From Pardosa pseudoannulata (lineage: Eukaryota; Arthropoda; Arachnida; Araneae; Lycosidae): 64,000 nucleotides of DNA. The translations under genes and the position numbers were made by a program. A model generated the notes under the pieces. That model was not told the origin of the DNA and searched no databases. It was given only the letters and a program-made list of their open reading frames with translations. This document shows positions 63,932-64,000 of the stretch, piece by piece; within the stretch, counting starts at the first letter, position 1, and each line of letters opens with the position of its first letter. The stretch lies in assembly GCA_032207245.1 (NCBI GenBank), contig CM063502.1, positions 48,787,404-48,851,403 on the forward strand, given 5' to 3'.

Positions 63932-63944
63932 TGTTCTAGTTTAT
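63845..63944 (-). CDS. VPS13B: VPS13B coding exon 1 with 13 nt of 5'UTR
   Basis: Residues 1-29, starting MFKLESYLTPLILNYVDKYI, the conserved VPS13 N-terminal helix. The ATG is at 63931-63929, with an in-frame TAA 9 nt upstream. A T-rich tract ending in AG at 63946-63945 suggests the exon is itself spliced to an upstream non-coding exon, as in vertebrate VPS13B. The donor is GTAAGT and the exit phase is 0. Confidence 0.9.
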
Positions 63945-64000
63945 CTATAAAAAATTGTAGCATTAGCATATATTTATAAAAAACTAATATCTTAAGTCCA
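63945..64000 (-). other. Upstream intron end before the start-codon exon
   Basis: The minus strand shows a T-rich stretch ending TTTTTTATAG just before the 13-nt leader, consistent with a 5'UTR intron. Any promoter or first non-coding exon lies outside the window. Confidence 0.6.

Noticed and set aside
4506..63931. VPS13A, VPS13C or VPS13D as the identity of the main gene
   Set aside because: The chorein start is shared by all, but WGSWAWSF, IPPSFFTM, WRYPEPR and the VAB sequences follow VPS13B only.

Overview
The window is a piece of an AT-rich animal genome. It is filled almost entirely by one large, intron-rich gene read on the minus strand. The spliced minus-strand exons encode the N-terminal three quarters of VPS13B (COH1, the Cohen syndrome protein family), a chorein-type bridge lipid-transfer protein. 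I can place 43 consecutive coding exons from the start codon at 63931-63929 down to 4506. Their reading phases join without a break and give about 3,062 codons. The vertebrate protein is about 4,000 residues, so the C-terminal quarter should lie outside the window, beyond its position-1 end. The family was recognised from recalled vertebrate VPS13B; no alignment or database search was run.

Organism: introns range from about 80 bp to 3.3 kb, and the repeats are Tc1 and mariner DNA transposons, piggyBac-like MITE candidates, tRNA-derived SINEs, a LINE fossil and a gypsy-class LTR retrotransposon fossil. This points to an invertebrate, most likely an arthropod. The intact Tc1 transposase looks like elements I associate with spiders, so a chelicerate is my best guess, but Tc1 elements move horizontally and this is weak evidence.

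Layout from the 5' end of the gene: 63944-60574 encodes the chorein N-terminus (exons 1-3). 59169-43000 carries the extended groove (exons 4-19). 42700-27786 is the middle of the protein (exons 19-28), with 3.3 kb introns holding a LINE fossil and SINE copies. 26505-4506 (exons 29-43) covers the adaptor-binding (VAB) region, whose short exons are mostly multiples of three. Positions 1-4505 are intron 43, containing a broken gypsy reverse transcriptase/RNase H fragment and SINE copies.

Mobile DNA sits in introns. It includes one full-length Tc1 element with intact ORF, terminal repeats and TA flanks (11136-12639), three decayed mariner-type transposases (13040-13730, 24920-25900, 44700-45216), a Tc1 HTH relic (5955-6290), TTAA-flanked MITE candidates (9042-9270, 56461-56780), a further MITE candidate (21000-21297), three tRNA-derived SINE families, and a perfect 29-bp hairpin (24040-24109).

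I found no CRISPR array, operon, rRNA, functional tRNA or undescribed multi-gene system. The points most worth a second look are the repeat elements, in particular the SINE families with target-site duplications, the TTAA MITEs and the hairpin.
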